Notes: generated by a model not told the origin, from the letters alone. A stretch of DNA of 64,000 nucleotides from Candidatus Thorarchaeota archaeon (GCA_003345555.1 PRDJ01000077.1:1-64000); one strand, 5' to 3'. Shown: positions 51,570 through 60,460, counted from the first letter of the stretch. Numbers and translations are program-made.

Positions 51570-52667
51570 CTAACGTTCTCTCTTGCCTTCGATGAATTGA
51601 TCCACGCGCTTGCGTCCTTCGAAGTCATCTATCTGGTAGCGAGGGTGCTTGAAGCTGTAGGAACTTATGCTTGAGAGTTCTCCTCCGATTCCCCTGTCCA
51701 AGGCTATCTTGACTGCCCTTGCTACATCGATAATAACGCCAGCACTGTTTGTCGAGTCCTGGACTGAGAGCTTCAGAAAGAGGTCTATTTGCTGGTCACC
51801 GAAGGACTTCGCTCTCATTGTGATATAGCAGACCTTGTTGTTTTCTAGGAATGGAACATAGTCGCTTGGTCCAATCTTGGTCGGCAGCTCATAGTCGACG
51901 CAACTTGTCACAGCTGCAGTTTTGCTAATCCTTTTTGACTTCAATCTGGCTTCGACTTGCATATTCTCGAAGTCCGTATCTCCGCCTATGTTCAACTGGT
52001 ATGTGTTCAGTACAACCAGTCCTCTCTGGTCAAAAAGCTGTGTAAGCACACGATGGAGAATGGTGGCTCCAAGCTGGCTCTTCACGTCGTCCCCAGCACA
52101 AGGGAGTCCCTTTCTCAGAAACTCCTTCTCATGAGGGCTATTCGGATCTGACACAATGAACTCGGGCATCGCATTGATGAACCCTATTCCAGCATCCAAC
52201 GCGGCTTGCGCGTACATTCGTGCACCTGCCTCGCTTCCGACTGGAAGGTAGTTGATGAGGAGATCAGCCTTTGCCTTTCTTAGTTCTTCAGTCACATCCA
52301 CCGGCTGGATTTCGCTCTCGTCGTAAGTGAAGAACGAATCCCTCATATGGGGTGCCACGCCATCCAAAATGGGACCCGGCATAACCTCAACCCCCGTCCT
52401 TGGAACATCAGGGGCGAAGATCGGGGCACAGTTAGGCTTCACCCACATTGCCTCAGCAATGTCATGCCCTATCTTGTTCCTGTTGACTTCGAATGCCGCA
52501 ACGAACTTCAGGTCTCTAGGGAAATATCCCCCGAAATCAACATGCATGAGACCTGGAACATCCTCATCGGCTCTTGCGTTGCGATAGTAGTGCACTCCTT
52601 GGATAAGTGCTGATGCGCAGTTGCCCAGCCCAGCTAGTGCGACACGAATCTCACCCATTATGGTCAT
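51570..52667 (-). CDS. ino1: Myo-inositol-1-phosphate synthase
   Basis: The 365-residue protein has the Rossmann start VALAGLGNCASALIQG, LLINYLPVGSEAG, FINAMPEFI, CAGDDVKSQLGATILHR and NTYQLNIGGDTDFENM, the well-conserved NAD-site and catalytic blocks of this family. It converts glucose 6-phosphate to L-myo-inositol 1-phosphate. In archaea the product feeds archaetidylinositol synthesis (see 40642-41382) and compatible solutes. A TATA-like TTTTAAAAGA box lies about 40 bases upstream of the start. Confidence 0.95.
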   Translation of the reverse strand: MTIMGEIRVALAGLGNCASALIQGVHYYRNARADEDVPGLMHVDFGGYFPRDLKFVAAFEVNRNKIGHDIAEAMWVKPNCAPIFAPDVPRTGVEVMPGPILDGVAPHMRDSFFTYDESEIQPVDVTEELRKAKADLLINYLPVGSEAGARMYAQAALDAGIGFINAMPEFIVSDPNSPHEKEFLRKGLPCAGDDVKSQLGATILHRVLTQLFDQRGLVVLNTYQLNIGGDTDFENMQVEARLKSKRISKTAAVTSCVDYELPTKIGPSDYVPFLENNKVCYITMRAKSFGDQQIDLFLKLSVQDSTNSAGVIIDVARAVKIALDRGIGGELSSISSYSFKHPRYQIDDFEGRKRVDQFIEGKRER

Positions 52668-52722
52668 CTCTACGGAAGTATTCTTTAGCCATAGAATAGT
52701 CTCATCTTTTAAAACTATCGAG

Positions 52723-53574
52723 CTAGGACAACTCTGCCGTATCGTTTCTCTTGGCTTCGGACTCTACTACCTTGTCTTCTGGGGATGCATCTGAGTAGTC
52801 TGAGAATAGGACCTTTCGAGCTGATGCCATTGTCTTTGGTCCTATGCCCGAGACCGCAATCCACTCGTCCGTCCTACTGATGACCTCGATTGGTGAGCGA
52901 AAATGCTTGAGGAGGCTTCTTGCCCGCACGACGTTTATTCCCGGGAGGCCGGCGACAAAGAACTCTTGTTCGTTGCTGAGGGTCTCCAGACCTTTCCGTG
53001 TCCGAATCACTGGAAGCCTGCTTGTCTGCTCGTCATGTGTTTCTTCCTTTGCCATCAATAGTCCGTAAAGAAGTCCAGCTGAATGCAGCGAGTTGAAGCC
53101 CTCCAGCAAGTGTATACCTCTTTCACTGATGCTCTCAAGCAGGGCGTCCAATGCCTTGGGATGGATGTAGCTCACTCTCTCCATTGTTACCACGTAGGGT
53201 TTGCCCTTTGTCTGTCTGGTCTTGAATGGAATATAGATGCAGCCTTTCACAGGGTCTCTTCTGATTGCGAGTATGTCCTCAACCAGCAGGTGAGGTCTCT
53301 CGTACTTCATGAGTCCGTCAAGCTGTCTGTTGAGACGAGGAACTCCAAGATTGCCGCCTCTGAGAGTGTTTACTAAGTCACTTACTGTCTTCCTCTCTAT
53401 CGCGATGCCATCTGATCCGAGCACATCACCAATTGGTATCTCCTGAACAGCATAGAGTATGCCTTCCTTCTGTAGCATTGACATCAGGTGCTTAGTAGCA
53501 TTCATGCCCTTGCCTGTTGTTTCATGGACGTCCACGATAACCTGTGGAACATTTCCGAACACGTCTGTCTGCAT
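52723..53574 (-). CDS. ERCC4/XPF-type nuclease with HhH domain
   Basis: The 283-residue protein has the ERCC4 nuclease core: PQVIVDVHETTGKG, a GDVLGSDGIAIERKTVSDL segment (read as IAIERKTVSDL) matching the G-D-x(n)-E-R-K-x3-D motif, and a C-terminal tandem HhH (FFVAGLPGINVVRARSLLKHF, IAVSGIGPKTM). No helicase domain is present, as in crenarchaeal XPF-type proteins. It would cut branched DNA in repair or recombination. It lies 3 bases after the DUF4443 gene. Confidence 0.88.
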   Translation of the reverse strand: MQTDVFGNVPQVIVDVHETTGKGMNATKHLMSMLQKEGILYAVQEIPIGDVLGSDGIAIERKTVSDLVNTLRGGNLGVPRLNRQLDGLMKYERPHLLVEDILAIRRDPVKGCIYIPFKTRQTKGKPYVVTMERVSYIHPKALDALLESISERGIHLLEGFNSLHSAGLLYGLLMAKEETHDEQTSRLPVIRTRKGLETLSNEQEFFVAGLPGINVVRARSLLKHFRSPIEVISRTDEWIAVSGIGPKTMASARKVLFSDYSDASPEDKVVESEAKRNDTAELS

Positions 53575-53576
53575 GG

Positions 53577-54215
53577 CTATTCCACTTCGAAGAGGGTAAT
53601 GACGGCTGCCATCGAGACTTCTCTGGCTAGGTTGGAGTCTACGGCTGATCCGATGACGATTGCATCGCCATCTTCGGGCTTCACGCTATCTATCACTAGC
53701 GCAACCTCATCTCCATACTCGGAGAGTATGTCGAAGTTGCCCGGAGGCATTGTCAACACGCCTTCTCTGTACTTGAGGGTCGTGGCACCTGCTTTGCCAT
53801 AGCCTCCTTGGATGATTGCCTCATCTCTTTGTCTGATCCCGTCGCTTACGTTCTGTGCTCTGTCCTTCACGATATTCGCGTATGCATAGTCATACATGAC
53901 GAGTCTCGGAACATCTAGAAACAAGCCCAAAGGAATGTCTCGTGTAATCTGGTCGAAGAGCGCGAGTCCTTTGCGCGTTAGCTTCTGACCTTGCTTCCCA
54001 TCCGCGGTTGTGTATTCAGCTACTGTCAGCCTCTTGAGAAGAGTCCTTGCGCTGCCTTCACCGATTGACAGGTTATCACACAGTTCGTAGCGGCCCAAAG
54101 GCTGCTGTCTGCCAATCATGATCACTGCAACAGCTGCGTGGTGCGCCTTGAAGGCGTGCGGGACGCGCCCATCAGCGGGTTCAGCAAGCCGAATGAGTTC
54201 TTTTTTCCAGCTCAA
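53577..54215 (-). CDS. DUF4443 / winged-helix protein
   Basis: The 212-residue protein begins with a winged-helix segment (AVAVIMIGRQQPLGRYEL, SIGEGSARTLLKRLTVAEY) and continues into a C-terminal domain typical of archaeal DUF4443 proteins (ALVIDSVKPEDGDAIVIGSA). DUF4443 is found in archaea and its function is unknown. It overlaps or abuts the ERCC4 gene (gap 2 bases), so the two share a transcript. Confidence 0.75.
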   Translation of the reverse strand: MSWKKELIRLAEPADGRVPHAFKAHHAAVAVIMIGRQQPLGRYELCDNLSIGEGSARTLLKRLTVAEYTTADGKQGQKLTRKGLALFDQITRDIPLGLFLDVPRLVMYDYAYANIVKDRAQNVSDGIRQRDEAIIQGGYGKAGATTLKYREGVLTMPPGNFDILSEYGDEVALVIDSVKPEDGDAIVIGSAVDSNLAREVSMAAVITLFEVE

Positions 54216-54253
54216 TCCAACATACTCTCCAGTGTCTAGACTATAGTTCTCTT

Positions 54254-54898
54254 TTATTCTTCACCCAGTGAAACAGGATGTTCAATGACATTACGCCAAA
54301 TTGCCGCCCCGAATGACCTATCGATTAGGCGACTAATCACCGGCACAACGACAAGGAAGATGAAGAAGTTCGAGGTAACGTGCACCATCATGTAAGGGAG
54401 TCCATAAGCGACCACGCCGAAGTACGGAAGGTCGAATGCCCATGAGAATCCTAGGTTAGTAATGAGATCAAAGAACAATGTTGTGACGGCACCCAAGACC
54501 CCGAATTCTATCGGGCTGGTCTGGCTAGTTGGCGCCGTCCCGCGGTTCCTGCCTTCGATTGCTCCGGCCGCAACTACTACAAACCATCCTGCAAGTTGAC
54601 AGAGATATATCTGGGGCAAGAGAGCGCCCCACGGATTGAACATGCCGAAGATTATCGACATGATCAGAGTACACCAAATCGCCATATGAAATCCAAATAC
54701 ATAGGCGGTGACGAAGAGAATGCTTGAGCCCATTTCCACGTTTGGCACGCCCACCAATGCATAGTTGCCAAGGAGAGCAAGACCACTCATGATTCCTGTC
54801 AGGGCTACCCACTGACTTCGCCTAATTTCCTGGCCTTCACGTTCGTGGACGGTCTGGTTCTCCATCATCTTTTGATTCATCTCCGCTTGATGACACAT
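54254..54898 (-). CDS. ECF-type substrate-binding (S) membrane protein
   Basis: The 214-residue protein has about five helices. The region VPNVEMGSSILFVTAYVFG, then FNPWGALLPQIYLCQLAGW, follows the pattern of ECF S components of the HmpT/CbrT kind (small uptake proteins for vitamins). It sits downstream of a DUF4430 protein and overlaps the preceding gene by 22 bp in a three-gene operon. Cobalamin or another vitamin is likely, as DUF4430 is related to a transcobalamin domain. No dedicated EcfA/EcfT is adjacent. The start ATG could be 54898 or 54877-54880 downstream. Confidence 0.72.
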   Translation of the reverse strand: MCHQAEMNQKMMENQTVHEREGQEIRRSQWVALTGIMSGLALLGNYALVGVPNVEMGSSILFVTAYVFGFHMAIWCTLIMSIIFGMFNPWGALLPQIYLCQLAGWFVVVAAGAIEGRNRGTAPTSQTSPIEFGVLGAVTTLFFDLITNLGFSWAFDLPYFGVVAYGLPYMMVHVTSNFFIFLVVVPVISRLIDRSFGAAIWRNVIEHPVSLGEE

Positions 54899-55620
54899 AC
54901 CAGAAGAACGATGACCACCCCTACTGAGAACACGACTGTGACCGTGAGTATGACCGAAGCGGGGGTATAAACCGACGACAATTCAATCGAGAGCCTGTAG
55001 GGGGTACCGAACGAGTAAGTGGTGTTTCCTCTCACGAGCAGGCCTGTTCCAGTGTCATAGGCTAGATACGTCCTCTGGGGTTCGCCGTAGGAAGTCTCGT
55101 CCTGTTCATAGTCGAAGACCAAGCAGTTGTAGGCAACTCCGCTTACTTCTACAACACCGCGGTGGGACGACATCGTACCATTCAGGTAGTTTCCCGCCAG
55201 TCTTTGGGCTGACTCGAAAGCCGTTTCATTCAGGTCATTGAGGTCTCCTTCTCCTGTCTTGACTATTAGTCCTGGAAGCCATGCCGTTAGACCCCATACC
55301 CCAAGGGCCAAGTCCTTTGCAAGATCTGTATCATTGGCGCGCCAAGTCCGGTTGCCCAGCGTTATGATGCCTTCAATGTCTTGCCCCACTGCAAGAACAG
55401 TCAATGTCATCCTGCTGTCAGGCTGAGCAAGCCAGTAACCATTGCCAGACCAGTACAGGCTGAAGGGAGCACTGGGACAATCAGCAACTCTCCAGGTGAT
55501 CTCTGTATTTCCCCATATGTTTGGGATGAGTATGGCGCCGTAGTCATTACTGATGAACGTCCCTCCGCCATGAATGATAGTTGCCAAGATGAATGCTGCT
55601 AACAGACATTTCTCCTTCAT
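54877..55620 (-). CDS. Secreted single-pass membrane protein
   Basis: The 247-residue protein has an N-terminal signal segment (CLLAAFILATIIHGG), an extracellular domain (about 190 residues, with the sequons NRT, NDT, NET, NGT and NTT) and a C-terminal helix (ASVILTVTVVFSVGVVIVLLVCV) followed by IKRR. It lies between the DUF4430 and ECF S genes and is expected to work at the outer membrane face with them. No known family. Confidence 0.6.
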   Translation of the reverse strand: MKEKCLLAAFILATIIHGGGTFISNDYGAILIPNIWGNTEITWRVADCPSAPFSLYWSGNGYWLAQPDSRMTLTVLAVGQDIEGIITLGNRTWRANDTDLAKDLALGVWGLTAWLPGLIVKTGEGDLNDLNETAFESAQRLAGNYLNGTMSSHRGVVEVSGVAYNCLVFDYEQDETSYGEPQRTYLAYDTGTGLLVRGNTTYSFGTPYRLSIELSSVYTPASVILTVTVVFSVGVVIVLLVCVIKRR

Positions 55621-55624
55621 TTTC

Positions 55625-56134
55625 TCACTGGCCTCTCATTTTTCTCCTATAGAGTATACCCAAGAACACCAGAGTAAGCACCCCTAGTGTACTCGCCCCA
55701 AACAAGACGGAGTAATTGAACTGGCCTTCCTCGTTTGCATTGAAATGAGAGAGATCTCTTCGCCACTGAATAGAGTCGTTGTCTTCAAGCTCATACTTGT
55801 TCGCGGCCACAGGCCCCAGTTGTCCATTTACCCAATACTGCCACCACAGTCCCGCGGTGGGATCATTCGAGACACCGTCAATTGCTATCACAAATGCGAA
55901 ATCGCCGTACCAGCTCAGTTCTACCTGCGCTATTGACTGCGTCGCATTCAGCACATTGGCTGCGTTGATACCAGCGTAACTCGCGTTCGTATAATTGCCG
56001 AAATCGATACTGATGGTTATTCCTGAAGATTGCTGAGAATGCTCGTGGATATGTGTCACGACAGCGGAGGCCGGCGACAGGCACTGAGCAAAGAGAACAA
56101 GCAACAATGATGTATACAGAGCGACAATCCGCAT
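55625..56134 (-). CDS. Secreted DUF4430 protein
   Basis: The 169-residue protein has a signal peptide (ALYTSLLLVLFAQCLSPASA), then a DUF4430-like domain with GLWWQYWVNGQLGPVAANKYELEDNDSIQW (read as GLWWQYWVNGQLG and LEDNDSIQW), the pattern also found in transcobalamin-like vitamin-binding domains. A C-terminal helix (LFGASTLGVLTLVFLGIL) ends RRKMRGQ, so it is membrane-anchored with the domain outside. It is the first gene of the operon with the membrane protein and ECF S gene. A 22-bp palindrome sits just upstream. Confidence 0.8.
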   Translation of the reverse strand: MRIVALYTSLLLVLFAQCLSPASAVVTHIHEHSQQSSGITISIDFGNYTNASYAGINAANVLNATQSIAQVELSWYGDFAFVIAIDGVSNDPTAGLWWQYWVNGQLGPVAANKYELEDNDSIQWRRDLSHFNANEEGQFNYSVLFGASTLGVLTLVFLGILYRRKMRGQ

Positions 56135-56143
56135 TCCGGTTCC

Positions 56144-56165
56144 TAGGATAGGATATCCTATCCTA
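56144..56165. promoter_or_regulatory. 22-bp perfect palindrome upstream of the DUF4430 operon
   Basis: The half site TAGGATAGGAT is followed directly by its exact complement with no spacer, 9 bases ahead of the DUF4430 start codon (56134). A TATA-like CTTAAAT lies about 40 bases upstream on the same strand, so the palindrome covers the expected transcription start. It is a likely repressor operator. The outline (TAGGxTAG halves) is vaguely like DtxR-family boxes, but the match is not exact. Confidence 0.7.
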
Positions 56166-56378
56166 TTCTGATTTAAGCATTGTCATCGAAATCAGTCCTT
56201 CCGGCCAGTCATAGGATTCGTGGAGGACTGCCCTCACGTCTAATTCAAGACTCGTGGTGCCATGAGATGAAAAGGTTCGTTCATCCAGAAATCATCTCCT
56301 GGATCTATTACATCGTCAAACCATCCCATACATTGAAAACGAGGAGGCCTTAACCACCCGTCGAAGGCAGTCAGCCAA

Positions 56379-57032
56379 ATGAAGAATCGGAGAAGCCGCA
56401 AGGGCCTGCTCTTTGTACTAGAAGGCATCGACGGTTCTGGTAAGACTGCTGTAGCTGAGCTGGTTGTCACGCGTCTGACGGAAGAGGGGTATGATGCTGT
56501 CAAGCTTCATGAGCCCACGAGTGAGAGTGAATGGGGGCGTCAAATAAGGGATCGGTCCCCGAGAGGCGGATTAAGCCCGGCCGAGGAACTTGAGCTCTTC
56601 GTTCGCGATAGAGAATGGCACGTCCGAAATCGCATTCGCCCCGCTCTCAACGCAGGCAAGATAATTGTGTTGGACCGATATTTCTTCGCCAATGGAGCAT
56701 ACCAGAGCGCCAGTACTGGAATCCACTGGAGGGAAATCCTTCGAAGGAATAGGGAGGGAATTCACCCACCAGAGCCTGATCTGGTTTTCGTACTTGATGT
56801 CCCAGTAGAAACAGGTCTCGCAAGAGTGCTAGGTAGAGAGTACCAGAGTAACGAGCAATTCGAGAAGATTGAGCGGCTTGTCAAGGTGCGTCAGGCCTAC
56901 TTGGAAATGGCACATGAGGATGCTGGCCTTTTCGAAATCGTTGATGCTACTCAGACATTAGAGCAAGTCGCGGACCAAGTGCACAGGAGAATACTAGAGT
57001 TCTTAGGACGGAAGGGCCGGAAAACGGGTTAG
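56379..57032 (+). CDS. tmk: Thymidylate kinase
   Basis: The 217-residue protein has a P-loop EGIDGSGKT (15-23), the DR-type motif VLDRYFFANGAYQ, a dTMP-binding REWHVRNRI region and the LID helix LGREYQ. It phosphorylates dTMP to dTDP. ATG 56379 has a weak upstream site. Its neighbours do not suggest another role. Confidence 0.92.
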   Translation: MKNRRSRKGLLFVLEGIDGSGKTAVAELVVTRLTEEGYDAVKLHEPTSESEWGRQIRDRSPRGGLSPAEELELFVRDREWHVRNRIRPALNAGKIIVLDRYFFANGAYQSASTGIHWREILRRNREGIHPPEPDLVFVLDVPVETGLARVLGREYQSNEQFEKIERLVKVRQAYLEMAHEDAGLFEIVDATQTLEQVADQVHRRILEFLGRKGRKTG

Positions 57033-57187
57033 GAACTCGCTGGCCAGCGGCTCAGGAACGAGAATCGACGCTTGCAGTGGAATCAATATGACGGTTTTGT
57101 CACAAGCTTTTTTAATGCGGCGCCACGCAGCCATAAAAAAGACAAGCTCCTCGCACACTGGCGAGCAAGGGACCGGAGTAGAAGATC

Positions 57188-58327
57188 ATGCCCGTAGCAA
57201 TGCTTCTGATTGACTGGGACAGCAAGATAGGGGCCGTGTTGAAAGCAAAGGTCCCCAATGATTTCGCTGACTACTACAAAGAAGACTTGAACACCGAAAT
57301 CATGCGTATCTTTACGTCGCACGCTATGGGTGATGCCACAGCCGGTTTCTCATCTCTTAGTGTTCGAATTGGCGGCGAGGAGTATAGCGTTGCATCATAC
57401 TACACAGGCATTCTCCGTGAAGAGGAGCAATACTGTGTGTCACTGTTATTGACACCATCTGAAGATCCAAAGATGTACGAGGCAGCAATAACGTCTGTTG
57501 TTTCTCCGCTAACCAATGCGGTTGTATCGATGACAGATTCCGAGTTCCAAACAGAACTCGAGAACACCTACCGCAGAATAATCAGACTTGCTGGCATGAC
57601 AGACGAGTCGCGCTTGGCCCGCCTGTTTGCTGACGAAGTCTCAAGGGCTGTTTTTCCGAAACTCTGGAAGGGAGGAATATCCAAGGAGGACCTTGAGGAA
57701 TGGCTCAAGATGGTCACAGGTCTTCCGAGCGTAAGCGTGGATTCAATACTAGCGCCGTTCGAGGAGCTAGGTATCATCAAGAGCGACTGGGTAGACGAAA
57801 TAGGCAGAACCTGTGTCTTTATGATAAAGGATCTTGAGGTCTTCCGTGCTCCACCTCTCCAAGCTATGGAGTCTGCAAGTACTATGGTGGATCCCGAGCT
57901 CGCAGCAGAATACAAGGGCGAGGTGCTGGAATTTCTGACAGAATGGCAGAAGACACCGGACGATACAGTTGCCGTCGCTCAAGTTCTTGCAGACCCTGAC
58001 TGCTACGATATGCTGAACGAGCTGAGGCGTAGGCCAGCAAACATGTCCGAGCTAGAGGCCACACTGGGCATTCCCCCCAAGGAACTGAAAGAAGCAGTCC
58101 AGACTCTGAAGAAGTACAGAATTGTCTCCGAGAAACGGAGAAAGGGGTCCTCTGGCGAATTTGACAAGTGGCTGTTTCTTCTCAACGACATTCGGGTGCG
58201 GTTGTTCTTCCCCGAATACTTCCTTCAATCTCTAATCGCTGATCTTGAAAAGACGCCTGACGATCCAAAAGCACGCGAAATGGTGCATCATCACTTGCGG
58301 CTGTTGCGAGACAATTTCCCACGCTGA
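57188..58327 (+). CDS. Longin/roadblock-like domain protein with winged-helix C-terminus
   Basis: The 379-residue protein begins with a domain of about 115 residues with strand pattern MLLIDWDSKIGAVLKAKVP, then YCVSLLLTPSEDP, typical of the longin/roadblock class of alpha-beta folds. The rest has two or more winged-helix-like segments (ISKEDLEEWLKMVTGL, VDSILAPFEELGIIKSDW; MLNELRRRPANMSELEAT, LKEAVQTLKKYRIVSEK). A TATA-like CTTTTTTAATG lies upstream near 57108. This layout matches the copy A/B roadblock proteins in spirit but not in sequence. Assignments are by pattern only. Confidence 0.58.
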   Translation: MPVAMLLIDWDSKIGAVLKAKVPNDFADYYKEDLNTEIMRIFTSHAMGDATAGFSSLSVRIGGEEYSVASYYTGILREEEQYCVSLLLTPSEDPKMYEAAITSVVSPLTNAVVSMTDSEFQTELENTYRRIIRLAGMTDESRLARLFADEVSRAVFPKLWKGGISKEDLEEWLKMVTGLPSVSVDSILAPFEELGIIKSDWVDEIGRTCVFMIKDLEVFRAPPLQAMESASTMVDPELAAEYKGEVLEFLTEWQKTPDDTVAVAQVLADPDCYDMLNELRRRPANMSELEATLGIPPKELKEAVQTLKKYRIVSEKRRKGSSGEFDKWLFLLNDIRVRLFFPEYFLQSLIADLEKTPDDPKAREMVHHHLRLLRDNFPR

Positions 58328-58761
58328 GGGTCTTTCACACAGTGGGGAAACGGCCGATCTGTAGTGACGGACACAATCCTAGACAAGACCGCCCAGTTCG
58401 GTCAAGGAATTAATCTGCCATCGAACAATGATCCAGCAGACGCTCTCATGTCTATCAACTGGATGGCTGATGAAGAGCAGGGTCTGCAGTCTGCCGGCAC
58501 GTTCTCTCCACACTATTTAATCCCCTTTCTTGATGGCCTCCATGAATGATAGTCTTTGTCTTCTTAATTGATACCGCGCGTAGAAGACTGTCAATCTGAA
58601 GATTGTGGGTGAATAGCTGGAGTAATTCTCGGTGAATAACCAAAATGAACACTGAGACACGTCCTGTTGTACCACCCGATGGGCCATGGTAAATCCCTGA
58701 ATGAAGCCAACTTCATCCAGCGAGCAACCAGGGCAAACCAAACTTTGGCTAGTCTAAAGCC

Positions 58762-58787
58762 CGGTGCCGGTTCCGGGATTGGGACCG
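58762..58787. other. Strong GC hairpin
   Basis: GCCGGTTCC pairs with GGGACCGGC around a GGGATT loop, about nine pairs including one G-U. It lies alone in the 1-kb noncoding stretch; its role is unknown. Confidence 0.5.
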
Positions 58788-59273
58788 GCGCCCAAATCTC
58801 TTTTCAGATCCATATCTATGCCCGGCCGACTCTTTGACACGCGGGCATCCTGGCTGCCTCCCGGTCTGGTCGAGTCTATACGGAGGGTTGCGAAGAAACC
58901 GAACTCCGGCATGACGAACCTCCGCTGCGCAATTGCTACCATACTGGAGTAGCTCGTCGTGAGTTTGGAAAGCCATACCTGATCATTAAGTCTCCCTGCT
59001 TCGCTTAATGGCGAATTGCTGTTTCATTTTACGTTTCGAAGACTAGATAGGTTCATATGCCTAGTCTGCCCAAGATTCTTGGTTGATTCCGGTTCCGGCC
59101 AGAGTCAATTCCGATGAGTGGTTTATGTCGAGGAGCACGGTCCCCCGTCTAGGAACTCGCATTCGCAACACGGTCCCAAATCTCCGAGTTTCTAAATTGG
59201 TCCCCCTTGCCATTGCAAGTACTTGCGCATTACCGGTTTTTGCCGTGCGACGCGACAATCGAGCTCAACGGAA

Positions 59274-59317
59274 GCGGGAGGTTCGCACGATGCGGGCTTC
59301 GGCCCGGCGAGCTCCCG
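59274..59317 (+). ncRNA. Candidate structured RNA element with UUCG tetraloop
   Basis: GCGGGAG pairs with CTCCCGC; inside, TTCGC faces GCGA and a CGGGC-TTCG-GCCCG stem carries a stable C(UUCG)G tetraloop on the plus strand. It lies just before the convergent end of the double GNAT gene, so it could be a terminator or part of a longer RNA. Confidence 0.4.
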
Positions 59318-59337
59318 CCCAACCCTATGCACGTAGT

Positions 59338-60282
59338 TCAGGTCAGCTTGCATTCGTACCAGATTCGTTTGTACCGCTCCCGGTAACAGGCGGCCTTGTA
59401 CATCATCGATGCAGGGAAGTCAACAGTGTCGACAATCAGCTCCGACCGCTTAACGCCCATAGAAGCCGCGCGGACCAGAATCTCATTGAGTATCGAACTG
59501 CCAAAGCCATGGCGTCGAAAATGAGGGGTCACTCCGATGCCATCTATCACCAAGCGCCTTTCACCAACCTGACTGCCCATCGGACCCAACAGAGTTCCGA
59601 TGCAGTACGCTATTGTATGCCCCTCGCATAGGCCGAAAAGGGCCAAGTCCCTGCAAAACGTGTCTGCCTGGGTTTTCCTGACGTAGTCTTCAGGGGTGAC
59701 TTCTCTGTAGTTGAACGAACCCTTGAACAGACTGTTCTGGAGAGAAGCCCATTTACCGGCGTCTCGGTCTTCTATAGTTCGATAGGTCAACTTGGTCGAG
59801 CCCGTCTGACCATGAATATTGCCGATATCAGTATGAACAAGCTTGGCCCATTCCCGTATGGGCCTGAAGCCTCGCTTCTCCAAGAAAGATATTGCAGCTG
59901 GCCTGAAGCTTGGTACATTACAGGTGACCTTGCTAGCTCCCTTGTCTTGTGCACCTGCAATAAGATTGCCTAGCAGCTGGCTTCCTATGCCTGCTTGTCT
60001 GAACGCAGGGTGCACATACATCGTCAAGAGCGAGCTTGGGTAAGCCCGCCCCATGACAGGTAGGATCGCGCCGAAAGCCACTGCCCGTCCAATCTTGTTT
60101 CGTACAAGCATTACATCCCGCGTGATATCGACGTCAGGGATAGAATAGCTCTGTTTGAAATAGTCGCCATCTAGGTCCGTATGGTCTGGATTGTCGAGGC
60201 CGTTGGCTGCATTATAGACTGCAGCAATCTCTTCAAAAGCAGATGAATCGGCCGCATGGTGAACCGACATTTCTCTGTTCAT
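59338..60282 (-). CDS. Tandem GNAT acetyltransferase
   Basis: The 314-residue protein contains two GNAT domains, roughly residues 1-150 and 165-314. Each has an acetyl-CoA loop: HPAFRQAGIGSQLLG in the first and TPHFRRHGFGSSILNE in the second. The first also has SFLEKRGFRPIREW. The tandem layout resembles mycothiol synthase MshD, but mycothiol is not expected in archaea, so the substrate is open. It is a single gene; its 3' end faces the noncoding stretch. Confidence 0.85.
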   Translation of the reverse strand: MNREMSVHHAADSSAFEEIAAVYNAANGLDNPDHTDLDGDYFKQSYSIPDVDITRDVMLVRNKIGRAVAFGAILPVMGRAYPSSLLTMYVHPAFRQAGIGSQLLGNLIAGAQDKGASKVTCNVPSFRPAAISFLEKRGFRPIREWAKLVHTDIGNIHGQTGSTKLTYRTIEDRDAGKWASLQNSLFKGSFNYREVTPEDYVRKTQADTFCRDLALFGLCEGHTIAYCIGTLLGPMGSQVGERRLVIDGIGVTPHFRRHGFGSSILNEILVRAASMGVKRSELIVDTVDFPASMMYKAACYRERYKRIWYECKLT

Positions 60283-60460
60283 GTTGTCTTGATGTCTCCA
60301 AGCAGTAGCTGGTCTTAGATAGATTAAAGCACCACAGCATCGAGACCCAATCGCGATTTTCGGGCATAAATCACGTGAAGCTTTAACTTATGTCAAACCC
60401 AAGAAGCACATGCTAGGATTGACCTGCCGGCTTCGGCACAATCTAATGCTGGTGTACTGA

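Larger units (their letters stand above)
58328..59337. other. 1-kb noncoding stretch with GC-rich hairpins
   Basis: No convincing protein frame is found. A 61-codon frame (GTG 58364) and several frames between 58750 and 59330 lack coding character. Strong hairpins are present: 58762-58787 and 59274-59317 (listed), and an AGACTAG/CTAGTCT pair at 59040-59067. Three spaced GGTCCC copies occur at 59139, 59172 and 59199. A structured RNA, a decayed gene or both are possible. The usual SRP or RNase P signatures are not seen. Confidence 0.5.

Noticed and set aside
58364-58549. 61-codon GTG frame after the longin/winged-helix gene
   Set aside because: No ribosome binding site, no recognisable composition or motif; kept as part of the noncoding stretch.
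59136-59206. CRISPR-like spaced repeats (GGTCCC, three copies)
   Set aside because: Repeats are only about 6-9 bases and the spacing differs (33 and 27); no cas genes are in the window.
58740-59337. SRP RNA or RNase P RNA gene
   Set aside because: Hairpins are present but the conserved helix 8 motif of SRP RNA and the CR-I/CR-V motifs of RNase P RNA were not found by eye.
59083-59631. 182-codon open frame on the plus strand
   Set aside because: Half of it is antisense to the double GNAT gene and the rest runs through the hairpin-rich noncoding stretch; no coding pattern.
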